DNA of 64,000 nucleotides, taken from positions 1 through 64,000 of the forward strand of contig NZ_FMAQ01000010.1 in NCBI RefSeq assembly GCF_900094945.1. The letters are read 5' to 3'. How positions within the stretch are numbered: position 1 is the first letter of the stretch; each line of letters opens with the position of its first letter. Shown one piece after another: positions 35,664 to 46,722 of this stretch. A program made the position numbers and the translations under genes. Below the pieces are notes generated by a model that worked only from the letters and a program-made list of their open reading frames with translations, was not told the origin of the DNA and searched no databases. Source of the stretch: Gilliamella bombicola (lineage in GTDB: Bacteria; Pseudomonadota; Gammaproteobacteria; Enterobacterales; Orbaceae).

Positions 35664-36395
35664 TTATTTTTGATTATTTAACTGTTTTGCTTCATCATTT
35701 ATTTGCGCTATTTTAGCAGCCATTTGGTTATAGCATTGTTCCATTAAGGTTCTAGCATCCTCTTTGCTTAGATCTTTTGTTTCTATAGGCTCTAGCATTT
35801 CAACAATAAAATGCCCATTATTTAGACGATTTAATTTGATATCATTAGTTTGCGATACACAAATTGGCACAATGGGTACTCCAGCTGCAATTGCGGCTTT
35901 AAATGCCCCAGTTTTAAACGGTAACAATCCACGTCCGCGGCTACGAGTACCTTCAGGAAACATCCAAATAGATATGCCACGTTTTTTGATTTCATTAACA
36001 ACTTGTTCAATTGTATCTCGAGCTTTTGATTTATTATTACGATCAATAAGAATGTTGCCAGTAAGGTAATAAAGTTGCCCAAAAAATGGAATCCAAGCTA
36101 AACTTTTTTTACCGACGGTGACTGTTTTAGGTTGTACGACATCTGATGCTACGATGATGTCATAGTTATTTTGATGATTAGCAATATATACACAACTACC
36201 TATTTTATTAATATTAGGGTGAATGCGAGTATCAACTTTTACGCCAAATATAGGTTTAAAGAAAAAACCAAATAAATGGGCAAATCTTGCCACGTTTTTG
36301 GGATTTCTTGGATTAAATAAGCAAAAAATAGTGCCTAACACACAAATAACAAGACCAATGATAACCACACTAATTAAGCGGAAAAGAAATACCAT
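35664..36395 (-). CDS. plsC: 1-acyl-sn-glycerol-3-phosphate acyltransferase
   Basis: Makes phosphatidic acid from lysophosphatidic acid. 243 residues (E. coli PlsC 245). N-terminal membrane anchor, catalytic HX4D motif NHQNNYD, substrate motif FPEGTRSRGRGLLPFKTGAF, and VPIVPICVS. It aligns along its full length with E. coli PlsC. First gene of plsC-cmoM, divergent from the MnmC-like gene. Confidence 0.96.
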   Translation of the reverse strand: MVFLFRLISVVIIGLVICVLGTIFCLFNPRNPKNVARFAHLFGFFFKPIFGVKVDTRIHPNINKIGSCVYIANHQNNYDIIVASDVVQPKTVTVGKKSLAWIPFFGQLYYLTGNILIDRNNKSKARDTIEQVVNEIKKRGISIWMFPEGTRSRGRGLLPFKTGAFKAAIAAGVPIVPICVSQTNDIKLNRLNNGHFIVEMLEPIETKDLSKEDARTLMEQCYNQMAAKIAQINDEAKQLNNQK

Positions 36396-36482
36396 AATTT
36401 ACCTCATAAGTTAACTTAGCGTATTATATACATAATTAACATTAATATACAGTTGTTAAATATAGCTGTTTAAAGGAAATTT

Positions 36483-37190
36483 ATGCATAAATCGACAATT
36501 ATTTGGAATGAAAATCAGACGCCTATTTCTGTTCATTTTGATGATGTGTATTTTAATACGGAAGGCGCTATTGAGGAAACAAGGTATGTATTTATTGACG
36601 GTAATGATTTACCTCAGCGTTTTTTACAGCATAAGCAAGATACATTTATTGTTGGTGAAACAGGTTTTGGTTCAGGTTTAAGTTTTTTAATTTTATGGCA
36701 AACGTTTTTAAATTTTAGAAGTGAGCATCCAAATCATATACTGAAACATCTTGCCTTTTTCAGTGTCGAAAAATATCCATTATCTTTAGATGAACTAATA
36801 AAGATACATGATAATGTGGTTTCTAAAAATGAAACGTTATTTTCGTTAGCAAAACAACTTCAGGCTAGTTTGATTGATTCTACCTGCCAATTTGACAACG
36901 TTAGTTTGACAATATGCTATGATGATATTAGGCATTTTTCAGATTTTCTAGTTAAGAAAAATGTATTGATTGATGCTTGGTTTTTTGATGGTTTTTCACC
37001 GGCTAAAAATCCTGATATGTGGTCAGAATGTTTATTTAACAATTGTTTTAGCCTAACAGCCCCAGGCGGTAGTTTTGCGACTTTTACGGCTGCTGGTTTT
37101 GTTCGTCGTCATTTAATGAGTGCCGGATTTACCGTTGAAAAACGAAAAGGGTTTGGCGCAAAACGTGAAATGTTAGTAGGGTATAAGTGA
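36483..37190 (+). CDS. mnmC: MnmC-like tRNA methyltransferase lacking the oxidase domain
   Basis: 235 residues corresponding only to the N-terminal methyltransferase domain (MnmC2) of bifunctional MnmC, which is about 668 residues in E. coli. SAM site GETGFGSGLSFLILW, FSVEKYPLSLDEL, the catalytic DAWFFDGFSPAKNPDMW, and the end FTAAGFVRRHL...KRKGFGAKREMLVGYK where the FAD-oxidase domain would normally begin. The ORF stops cleanly there, and the following 186 bp hold no remnant. So this is an MnmD-like stand-alone enzyme, expected to methylate nm5s2U34 to mnm5s2U34. The cmnm5 branch would need another deaminating activity. AAGGAAAT precedes the ATG. Confidence 0.9.
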   Translation: MHKSTIIWNENQTPISVHFDDVYFNTEGAIEETRYVFIDGNDLPQRFLQHKQDTFIVGETGFGSGLSFLILWQTFLNFRSEHPNHILKHLAFFSVEKYPLSLDELIKIHDNVVSKNETLFSLAKQLQASLIDSTCQFDNVSLTICYDDIRHFSDFLVKKNVLIDAWFFDGFSPAKNPDMWSECLFNNCFSLTAPGGSFATFTAAGFVRRHLMSAGFTVEKRKGFGAKREMLVGYK

Positions 37191-37376
37191 GTTTGCTTTT
37201 TACCTGTATCCACTACCGTCATTTCTCAAATTACGGAAAACAAAACAAGCCATTCCCAAAATTAAGCAATTTTCTAGAAGAGATAAGCTAATTCATGTAA
37301 CATATTAATCAATAATGACAATTTATTATTGATTAATATAGTTATAAAAATAAAAGTAAATTAAATAGGAGAACAA

Positions 37377-38306
37377 ATGAAAGCCTTAAAAAACGTTTTA
37401 ATTATATTAACCACCGCTATGATTTTAACGGGTTGTGAAGAAAAAAACGAAGAATATTATTTAAACAATATAGACTCAGCAAATAAAAAAGTAGAGCAAT
37501 GTAATCAGGATTTAGAAAAGGCATTTATAGCAAATGATAAAGGCGGTATCGAAAAGGTAGAAAAAAATCCTGAATGTCGTGCTGCAATGTCTGCAATTGA
37601 AAAAGACAGAAAGATAAAATATGAATTAGAAAAAAAACGGAAAGAAGACGAAAAAAAACAAGCGGTAGAATCTGAAATGAGCGCCATCAGACAACAAGTT
37701 TCTGGTATGTCATGGGGCGAATCAGTTGATGAATATTTAAAGGTAGATGAGTGTAAGAGTAGTTTTTCGTTTAATAAAAGCCCGAAATGTGAAGCTTGGG
37801 AAACGGTTTATAAAGAAAAAGTAGATGAAGGCAAAAAAGAGTTAAAACAGCTATCTTTTAATGAAATTAAAGAAAAAATGCAGTCTTTATGTAAATTAGA
37901 TAAAAGAACTGGCTCTAAGTGTAGTGTTGCCCAAAAAGCACTAGAAGAAAAGGCGGCTGATGAATTAGCCAATGTTGATATTCAAACCATTGAATCAAAA
38001 AAATCACTATACTGTGCAGAGGATCTGGTTTTTCAATCAGCTTGTAACGTTAGTTGGGAAAAAGCATGGAAAAAAGAAAGTGATAAGTACGTCAAATTCT
38101 ATACAGAAAATAATGCGGAATTTGTTGCTACATATAACTCATGCATAGATAAATTAGAAGCCGTTAAAGCTCAGAAGTTAAACTGGAATGAAGAAAATAA
38201 ATTACAAAAAGCAATAAAAGAAGGATACCCTTGTAGTCAAGTGAAAGATGCTTACACGAAAAGAGGAATGGGATATTCTTGGTTTTATCAGAAAATTGAA
38301 GAATAA
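37377..38306 (+). CDS. Lys/Glu-rich lipoprotein, EexN-like N-terminus
   Basis: 309 residues. Lipobox LTGC followed by Glu-Glu. The first part of the mature protein (EEYYLNN...VEQCNQ...NPECRAAMSAI) resembles small EexN/entry-exclusion-type lipoproteins, where a YYL..C...PEC..A pattern is common. That family is far shorter (about 80 residues). The rest is charged and probably helical, with a Lys/Glu coiled-coil-like stretch at residues about 75-105 and recurring Cys pairs (VDECKS..SPKCEAW; LCKLDKRTGSKC; YCAEDLVFQSACNVSW). These look like two or three degenerate repeats of one Cys-containing module. AGGAG precedes the ATG. Function unknown. Confidence 0.75.
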   Translation: MKALKNVLIILTTAMILTGCEEKNEEYYLNNIDSANKKVEQCNQDLEKAFIANDKGGIEKVEKNPECRAAMSAIEKDRKIKYELEKKRKEDEKKQAVESEMSAIRQQVSGMSWGESVDEYLKVDECKSSFSFNKSPKCEAWETVYKEKVDEGKKELKQLSFNEIKEKMQSLCKLDKRTGSKCSVAQKALEEKAADELANVDIQTIESKKSLYCAEDLVFQSACNVSWEKAWKKESDKYVKFYTENNAEFVATYNSCIDKLEAVKAQKLNWNEENKLQKAIKEGYPCSQVKDAYTKRGMGYSWFYQKIEE

Positions 38307-38349
38307 CCCAATTTAGTCGTGTTCTATTAGAATGGAATCAATTGTTGAC

Positions 38350-38376
38350 AAAGAACTCGCTTTTCGCGAGTTCTTT
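38350..38376 (+). terminator. Hairpin after the EexN-like lipoprotein gene
   Basis: Perfect 11-bp stem AAAGAACTCGC / GCGAGTTCTTT with a TTTTC loop, about 45 bp past the stop codon. The descending arm ends in TTCTTT but has no further T-tract. Confidence 0.7.
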
Positions 38377-38485
38377 GCGCTAATAGATTTGTAAACTTAG
38401 TAAATAAAAATTTTAATAAAATAAATGATTTTTCTTCTTTAAATCAGGTGCTGTTTTGGGGAGGGTCGATTTGGTTTTGTGTGAT

Positions 38486-38770
38486 GGTTTCGGATGTTTT
38501 GGCTTTAAGTGATTAAAATGGCGACAGTGACCACGTCCGAGCTAAGGGAATTTGAAGCGAATTCCCTTAGCGAACTCACACTTTGTCTGCATAATGTGAC
38601 CCCGCAATTACTTGTATCATCCTGACATTGCCTTTACGAGGCCATCTTCGCTTTGCTCAGACATTCAAATAGTACAGCACAAACTAGCCAAACGTTCCTG
38701 TTTGGCGTGCTAGTCTCGCTCTGTCGTGGCACATTCTGACGTCAAATAAGACAAACAACATAACCTTGGG
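38486..38770 (+). repeat. Interspersed repeat R, copy C
   Basis: Reverse-complement relative of copy A. It contains CAGTGACCACGTCCGAGC, the 11-bp inverted repeat (CTAAGGGAATT 38542-38552, AATTCCCTTAG 38560-38570), TGTTTGGCGTGCTAG, and the AAACAACATAACC end. No surface-protein gene accompanies this copy. The whole gap 38307-39051 otherwise holds only a K repeat and A+T-rich sequence. Confidence 0.75.
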
Positions 38771-38825
38771 TTAGATTTTGTGGAGGTGTTTTTGGTTAAA
38801 GAGATCTAATTACTAGCCCAAAAAC

Positions 38826-38860
38826 AGTCAGGAAAGGTATTGATTTTATTAAAGTTTTTT
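38826..38860 (+). repeat. Short interspersed repeat K, copy 3
   Basis: GTCAGGAAAGG then TATTGATTTTATTAAAG and a T-tract, following R copy C in the same R-then-K order as at 59773-60158. Downstream (38861-39051) there is no promoter like those of the surface-protein genes. Confidence 0.7.
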
Positions 38861-39051
38861 TGGTGTTATGAGGTTATGTACCATTGGACAAAAATAAATG
38901 CTGATAGCACTATTTTATCACTGAAATGGCATAATCTGATATACAGCCTAACTAAAGCATCAGTTAGCACGCTTTAGCTAGGCTGGTGTTAGCATTTTAC
39001 TCCATTGGGGTTCTGCATAAGGTAATGGGCATAGAGTCCTTTGGGGTAATG

Positions 39052-42000
39052 TTAGAAATCAAACTGATAAATCAGATCCAATGTTTGCGCTAAGCTTGAT
39101 GCTGCATCTAAATAAAGATTCGGCATAAGCCTATAACGTAAAGTAAACGTTGCCAATGAATCAAAAATGCCGACACCATATTTTAGTTGTAAGTTAGGTA
39201 ATATATACCCGCTAACCACAACTTTAGAATTGTTACCCGCACCTTGCGTATCAAGCGTTAGATTTTTGATACCAAATGCATTACCTATATCACCAATATA
39301 TTTACCGGTTTTTGCTGTGCCAATACCAACGAGTAATGCGGTCATCATGTCACTATCACTTTGTTCCGCACTATCAAGTCCTTGACCTCGAATTAAGTAG
39401 GAAAGGGCTTCTTGCTGTGACATGGCAGGATCTGAAAACACTTCAATCTTAGGTGATTCCGACGATCCTGTAACACGAATCCCCGCCATGATGTTATTAT
39501 TTTCCATTGATTCTGGATTGCGGATTGCTTCAATGTCGAGCATAGCTTGATCGGTTGCACCTGAAAATGTGATGATACCTTTGTGAATAATCAAGTCTTG
39601 CCCATAGGCATGGAATCGACCTGTTGGAATTGAAATCTCTCCATGTAGATCGAGTCCTTTATTGGTTTGTGTTGCAATTAAATTACCTTTAAGCGATGCA
39701 TTTAATCCAAAGGCATCGACAGTCACTTTATCCTCAATATTAATTTCAATATGTCCATTGATTTTCATGCCAAATTCTTGGGCCTTAATTTCTTTTCGAT
39801 TTGCACCAAGCATGACCTCATCTGGCGAAACATCAACGCTTGATGAGGGTAGCGATTCAACCGTTATTTTACCTTTTGGAATACTTACTTTTCCTAATAA
39901 CGTTAATTCGTCTGGTGTTGCATTGATTTTAATATCAGGAATAATGGTCATAACAATCATTGGAGGCACCGAAACTTCCATGGCTGCACCATTAACTGTT
40001 AGCGAAGCTTGCCATTTATCTAAGGTATTCCAGCTGGCATTACCATTAATATTAACGTTACCTGCTTGAGTGGTTAAAACACCTTTTAATGTGGATGATT
40101 TTCCATTGAAATTGATATCAAACTTAGCTGATTTAACGTCAATGGGTAATTGGCTTGATTGTATTTCGCTATGTTTCAAGCTAATAGTACCAGTTAGCAA
40201 TGGGTCATTTAGTGATCCAGAAAATTTAACCGTACCATTAATGGCACCTTTAGCATAATCTTTACTGTCTAATAATGGATTAATAATTGCTAACGCTAAA
40301 TGATCGATATTTAATTGGCCACTTAATGTTTTTTGATTGGTTGGATCTGTTATCACTATATTTCCGCTAATTTTTCCTAGTTTATTTAGGCCAAAAATCC
40401 AATCTAATTTAGCTTGTTGTTCATTAAATTCTGCATCAATCTTAAAAAGATCGAAAGGCAGTGGCAACGACTGTGAGGTAACAATTTGTTGAATATAAAC
40501 ATCACGACTGGTTATATTCGCTTTTATTGATGGTATTTTATTGTCATTTTTAAATTGTATGATTATTTTGCCATTTACATTACCAGTAAGTTTGGTTTCA
40601 CCATCGTTAGGTATTGGTAGTTTAGATAGATTAATTTCTTTTAACGTAATACTTGTATCGGTGTTTTTAGTTAGCGAAAATTGTTTATCAAGGCAAATAG
40701 TTGACTTTTCATTTATCCAGCAATGGGCATTAATGGCTGGTATTTGATTCTTTATGTCATAAGATAAGTCCAACGATTTAGTAAGTTGCCAATTATTGTT
40801 TTTGCCTAAATTAAGTAGAGCATGCGCAATGGTCCCGCTCCATTTTGTGCGATCTTTATCAAGTTGCCCTGTTAACGAAGTCGTCAATGATGCTGGATCA
40901 CCATCAATATTTGCCGTTAAAGTATGGTGATTTTCACTGCCTGATAACTCAATATTTGCTTTTTTGATGATTTGGCTTGGTAGCTCTATTGTTTGACCAG
41001 TGAGCTTGATATTGCCACTTAATTGGTTTTTATACCGAACTTTGCCAACAAGATTAGCTTTAGCCACTTTGATTGTGTCAAAAGAAAATGAGTTAACCGA
41101 TAAATTGGTATCAATAGCGGCATTGTTAGCAGTACCGTTGAGTTTAATATTACCTGCAACAGATCCTTGCATGCCATCAATCAATAACGATAGTGATTCG
41201 AAATTTAAGTTCGCAAGTAAATTGCCACTTTCACTTGAGCCATTTAAATTTAGCTGATTTTTCCCCCATTTAATCGCAAAATCATCTGCAGTGGCTTTAT
41301 TTTCAGAGTTAACAGATAGATTACCTGATGCAAAAAAATCGGCGTGATTGATATTACCTTTTAATTGTAAACCGGACAAATTAAACGCCCATTTATCACT
41401 TTCTAGCGAGCCTGTTGTTTTCAATTGACCGTTTAATCGAACTGGATAATTTGGCAATTCTTTGGTGATATCAACGTTATTGAGTTTTATGTTGGTATCC
41501 CATTGCAGGGCTTGTTGCCAATTTGCAGTTCCTGCTATGTTAATTTCACCTTGGGGTAATTTAATTATTCCATGGTCGATCATTGCACCTTGATTGGTGC
41601 CTGTACCGGCAATATCAAACATCGTGTTGGCTAATTCATCTCCTTTTATATGGCCTTTAGCTGACATTTGATACTGCTGCACGTTACCCTCTATTGATGC
41701 AGAAAAATCATTTAATTCATATTGCGCTTGTCCTTCAATTGGCCATTGAATATGCTTACCTTCGAGGTGAGTCATGATAGGCAAGTATTTTTCTATAAAA
41801 TTGATGCGCCCATTTATTTTTATTTGATTCAAGCCATCAAGAGTTGCGTTAGTTAATAGCTCTCCAAGCAATTTACCTGAAAATTGTGCATCGAATTGGT
41901 TTTGTTCGGTATTTGCTTTCACTAATGCTAATACTGGCCAGTCGTCATGTAATGTAATTTCGCCCGAAACCGAAGCATGTCCGCTTGCGTAAGGGGTGGT

Positions 42001-42855
42001 AGCATCTGTATCGACTTGTTTTACAATGATACGACTATTGACGATATTAGTCTGAATTATAACATTATTGAATCGATAATCTTGCCCTCCCATATGTAAT
42101 AACCAGTTATTACCGGTTAAACTTGTTACATTAATATTTAATGGAATATTAACTTGAGGTAACGAATCAATCAGTGGTTGATTAAAAAGTTGGCTGATTT
42201 TTTCATTAAGAGCGATATCTTCGTTTGTTGCTTCAACAGGTAAATTGGTTGTTTTATTATCCGCAAAAATAGCGCTTAAATCTGTTGCTACAGCTGGATA
42301 AACATAAATTTGATTATTAATCCACGTTGCTTTACCAGTAAAGTCGGACATACCAAATTGCATATCATCAACGGTGACTTTTATATCTGTTAAGTGGGTA
42401 TTTTTAAGATCTATAGGTAACGGTGTTGTGAGTTCAAAACGTTTTTCTGTGCTGGGCTCTTCGCTAGGCGAACTATCTATTTGTCCAGTATTAATTGAAA
42501 CTTTTACACCATCGGCATTAAATTGACTTACACAGACTTGGGCTTTTAATAAACAATGTCCAGCTAATGAAAATGAAGCATCATTAACTTGAACATTAAC
42601 ATTCGGTAATTCAAGCGAAAGTCCTTGTATATGCAGATTATGTAATGTGCCTTCAATTTGAGCTATCTTTAGCTCAGGTAGAAATTTATTTAAAACATAG
42701 GTAGTTAGTTTTACACCAAGACTGGTATATATAAACAAGATAACAAAAACAATTAGAAAGCCGATAACAGATAAAATGGCTATGCTTCGCTTTTTCCATT
42801 TACGTATCTGTTTTAATTTTTTTACTTTTTTTATTCTAACTAAATTTTTAGCCAT
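39052..42855 (-). CDS. tamB: Translocation and assembly module inner-membrane component TamB
   Basis: 1267 residues (E. coli TamB 1259), AsmA-like/DUF490. A single N-terminal signal anchor (SIAILSVIGFLIVFVILFIY) is followed by a long repetitive beta-rich region that forms a periplasm-spanning groove, and a C-terminal DUF490 domain (KGIITFSGATDQAMLDIEA, TGSSESPKIEVFSDPAMSQQEALSYL) ending in F. It acts with TamA in outer-membrane biogenesis and phospholipid transport. The start lies 1 bp after the tamA stop, so the pair is translationally coupled. Confidence 0.95.
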   Translation of the reverse strand: MAKNLVRIKKVKKLKQIRKWKKRSIAILSVIGFLIVFVILFIYTSLGVKLTTYVLNKFLPELKIAQIEGTLHNLHIQGLSLELPNVNVQVNDASFSLAGHCLLKAQVCVSQFNADGVKVSINTGQIDSSPSEEPSTEKRFELTTPLPIDLKNTHLTDIKVTVDDMQFGMSDFTGKATWINNQIYVYPAVATDLSAIFADNKTTNLPVEATNEDIALNEKISQLFNQPLIDSLPQVNIPLNINVTSLTGNNWLLHMGGQDYRFNNVIIQTNIVNSRIIVKQVDTDATTPYASGHASVSGEITLHDDWPVLALVKANTEQNQFDAQFSGKLLGELLTNATLDGLNQIKINGRINFIEKYLPIMTHLEGKHIQWPIEGQAQYELNDFSASIEGNVQQYQMSAKGHIKGDELANTMFDIAGTGTNQGAMIDHGIIKLPQGEINIAGTANWQQALQWDTNIKLNNVDITKELPNYPVRLNGQLKTTGSLESDKWAFNLSGLQLKGNINHADFFASGNLSVNSENKATADDFAIKWGKNQLNLNGSSESGNLLANLNFESLSLLIDGMQGSVAGNIKLNGTANNAAIDTNLSVNSFSFDTIKVAKANLVGKVRYKNQLSGNIKLTGQTIELPSQIIKKANIELSGSENHHTLTANIDGDPASLTTSLTGQLDKDRTKWSGTIAHALLNLGKNNNWQLTKSLDLSYDIKNQIPAINAHCWINEKSTICLDKQFSLTKNTDTSITLKEINLSKLPIPNDGETKLTGNVNGKIIIQFKNDNKIPSIKANITSRDVYIQQIVTSQSLPLPFDLFKIDAEFNEQQAKLDWIFGLNKLGKISGNIVITDPTNQKTLSGQLNIDHLALAIINPLLDSKDYAKGAINGTVKFSGSLNDPLLTGTISLKHSEIQSSQLPIDVKSAKFDINFNGKSSTLKGVLTTQAGNVNINGNASWNTLDKWQASLTVNGAAMEVSVPPMIVMTIIPDIKINATPDELTLLGKVSIPKGKITVESLPSSSVDVSPDEVMLGANRKEIKAQEFGMKINGHIEINIEDKVTVDAFGLNASLKGNLIATQTNKGLDLHGEISIPTGRFHAYGQDLIIHKGIITFSGATDQAMLDIEAIRNPESMENNNIMAGIRVTGSSESPKIEVFSDPAMSQQEALSYLIRGQGLDSAEQSDSDMMTALLVGIGTAKTGKYIGDIGNAFGIKNLTLDTQGAGNNSKVVVSGYILPNLQLKYGVGIFDSLATFTLRYRLMPNLYLDAASSLAQTLDLIYQFDF

Positions 42856-42856
42856 A

Positions 42857-44578
42857 TTATAACTCGCTTCCTAGACCAATATATAGGTGAATAGAACCGG
42901 TGTTTTTGTTTAATGGTGTTGCTAAATCGATTTTTATTGGCCCAACAGGCGAAGCCCAACGAATGCCAAATCCTGTTCCTGTGTAAAATTTGGTTGTATC
43001 AACTTTGTCTATGGCTTCGCCAGTATCAACAAAGGCAGCTCCCCACCATGGACCTGATAAATTATACTGGTATTCAATTGAACCAGTGATGAGTTTAGAG
43101 GCACCTTTTAATTTGCCTTTTTTATCTTTAGGTGAAATAGACTGATAGCTATAACCACGAATACTGCGCTCACCACCCGCAAAAAATCTAAAAGATGGTG
43201 GAACTCGATCAAAATTGCTCGCTTGTATAATACCGAAATTACCACGAGCAATAAATCGATGTGACTTATGTAGTGAACGAATCCAAGCTTGTTGAGCTTG
43301 AAAGCGAACTAAATTAATATCTGACCCTAATGATTCTCCAGCGGCTTCGACAGAATAACGTTGGGAATCCCCCCACATTGCTAATAAATCACCATCAGAG
43401 CGGATTCTTGATAAGCTAAGTGATGGATAATACAAAAATGTTTTGAAACTTGCATCACCTTGAGTAAAATCATCACGTAACAGATTAAAACCTAGTGCCG
43501 TTTGCCATCCATAAAAGTTATCCCAGTTGCGCAATGCTCCAAACGTATAAGAACGTGAGTAGGTGTCGTTATTATCTATTTTTTTATAACCACTTTGAAT
43601 GGTATAATACTGCTCAAGAGGCGATTTTTTTAATGGAATTTTGTAACTCATAGTGACCAGTTGTTCTGGTGAAGATAGCGATAAGTTACTTTGAAAACTT
43701 TGTCCTCGGCTATTAATCCAAGGTTTGTTCCAACCAATTTTCCCATGTACACCGTTATCTGTTGAAAAGCCTAAACCTAAGTCCATATTATTTTTTTTGC
43801 GAGGCGAGGTTTCAACATCAATAGGTAAAACTTTGTCTTTTGTTAAATGTGGAAAGTCAGGTACAACAACCACTGAATTAAACCAGTTTGTTGAGGTAAG
43901 GCGTCTATTTAATAATGACAATTGTTCGGCTGTATATTCCTCACCATCTTTAAATGGCACAATATTTGCTAAATAATCGTCGCGGATTTGGGCGTTATGA
44001 AAAGTGACTTTACCTAATCGATAACGTTTACCTGTAGTGTAATCAATATTCCAAAAGGCTTTATTTTCATCTGTCGAAACAGCTAATTGATGTTTAGGCA
44101 TATCGGCATCAAAGTAACCTTTTCTTAGTGATAAATTTTGCAGGCTTTTCTTAAATGACTCATAAATGCCATGATTTAACACATCGCCAATTTTGGGTAA
44201 ATTATTTTTTAGCAAATATTCAAAATCGGGATCTTTTTGTCCATCCCCTGTAATATTGACATTGAGCTGCTCAACTAATACGGGATCCCCTGGTGATATG
44301 TTAACGACAAGGACTTTGGGATCTTGTGCATTATATTCAAAAGTTGGCGAATAGTAACCTAATGCGCGTAGTGCTTTTTGTACCTCACTTTCAAAATACC
44401 GCTTAAAAGCGGGCGTATCAACCACTTTATTGGGGGAAATTAATGAAACACGTGTATTGACATTGTCAGCTAATTCTCCTGATAATCCTTTAATGGATAA
44501 TTTCATGTCAGCGTAACTTGATGTTACTGTCATCACTAACAGTAGACCTAATGAACAGGAAAATCGCGACACATACAC
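42857..44578 (-). CDS. tamA: Translocation and assembly module outer-membrane component TamA
   Basis: 573 residues (E. coli TamA 577), BamA/Omp85 superfamily. Signal peptide ending near SSYADMKLSIKGLSGELADN, three POTRA domains (roughly residues 25-260), then a 16-strand barrel with the conserved lid-lock motif RFFAGGERSIRGYSYQSISP and the end GSIHLYIGLG. It lies 11 bp downstream of hpt and directly upstream of tamB. The hpt-tamA-tamB order suggests a single transcript. Confidence 0.95.
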   Translation of the reverse strand: MYVSRFSCSLGLLLVMTVTSSYADMKLSIKGLSGELADNVNTRVSLISPNKVVDTPAFKRYFESEVQKALRALGYYSPTFEYNAQDPKVLVVNISPGDPVLVEQLNVNITGDGQKDPDFEYLLKNNLPKIGDVLNHGIYESFKKSLQNLSLRKGYFDADMPKHQLAVSTDENKAFWNIDYTTGKRYRLGKVTFHNAQIRDDYLANIVPFKDGEEYTAEQLSLLNRRLTSTNWFNSVVVVPDFPHLTKDKVLPIDVETSPRKKNNMDLGLGFSTDNGVHGKIGWNKPWINSRGQSFQSNLSLSSPEQLVTMSYKIPLKKSPLEQYYTIQSGYKKIDNNDTYSRSYTFGALRNWDNFYGWQTALGFNLLRDDFTQGDASFKTFLYYPSLSLSRIRSDGDLLAMWGDSQRYSVEAAGESLGSDINLVRFQAQQAWIRSLHKSHRFIARGNFGIIQASNFDRVPPSFRFFAGGERSIRGYSYQSISPKDKKGKLKGASKLITGSIEYQYNLSGPWWGAAFVDTGEAIDKVDTTKFYTGTGFGIRWASPVGPIKIDLATPLNKNTGSIHLYIGLGSEL

Positions 44579-44589
44579 CTCGTATAATA

Positions 44590-45129
44590 TTAAGATTCAA
44601 GTAAAGTGACATGACCAATATAAGGTAAGTGACGGTAGTGTTGAGCATAGTCAATACCATAACCCACGACAAATTCGTCAGGAATCGAAAATCCGATATA
44701 TTTCACTGGAACGTTCACTTCGCGCCGTGAAGGCTTATCTAGTAGTGTACAAATTTCAATACTACGAGGATGGCGTAATTTTAAAATAGCCATAACTTTG
44801 CTAAGTGTATTACCCGTATCTATAATATCTTCGATAATCAATACATCTTTATCACGGATATCTTCGTCTAAATCTTTTAATATTTTAACATCACGGTTAC
44901 TAATAACAGCATTACCATAGCTTGACGCTGTCATAAAATCAACCTCGTGTCCAACGGTAATTGCTCTGCTCAAATCGGCCATAAAAATGAAAGAGCCACG
45001 TAAAAGACCAACTAAAATAAGTTCATTTTGGCTATGTTGATAATCTTGACTAATTTGTTGACCTAGTTCAATCACGCGCTTTTGGATATCATCAGTAGAT
45101 ATCATCATTTCTAATGTGTGTTTTTTCAT
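44590..45129 (-). CDS. hpt: Hypoxanthine phosphoribosyltransferase
   Basis: Purine salvage: hypoxanthine (and guanine) plus PRPP to IMP (GMP). 179 residues (E. coli Hpt 178). [24 protein letters not shown], the PRPP loop [15 protein letters not shown], and the C-terminal [30 protein letters not shown] are all typical. It lies upstream of tamA with an 11-bp gap. Confidence 0.96.
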   Translation of the reverse strand: MKKHTLEMMISTDDIQKRVIELGQQISQDYQHSQNELILVGLLRGSFIFMADLSRAITVGHEVDFMTASSYGNAVISNRDVKILKDLDEDIRDKDVLIIEDIIDTGNTLSKVMAILKLRHPRSIEICTLLDKPSRREVNVPVKYIGFSIPDEFVVGYGIDYAQHYRHLPYIGHVTLLES

Positions 45130-45261
45130 TAATAATGCTCAAATTAAATTTTTAAAAAATTAAATGAGATTCTAGCAATTTTCCTTGGTAAAAAGAATAA
45201 GCGAACCCATTTTTTATTAAACTAACATGGGAATAGATTTTCGTATTTTATACTCAAACAC

Positions 45262-46663
<1,402 letters not shown>

Positions 46664-46722
46664 CTAAACTTAAATGCTACAATTTTTGATCCGTTTTCTA
46701 TAAAAAATAAACAGGAGTTATT

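Noticed and set aside
38520-38600. Terminator reading of the CTAAGGGAATT inverted repeat
   Set aside because: There is no T-tract on either side and the hairpin is part of the repeated R sequence, so it is a repeat feature rather than a terminator.
39167-41257. Several plus-strand open frames across tamB
   Set aside because: All are antisense shadows of the intact 1267-codon tamB gene.
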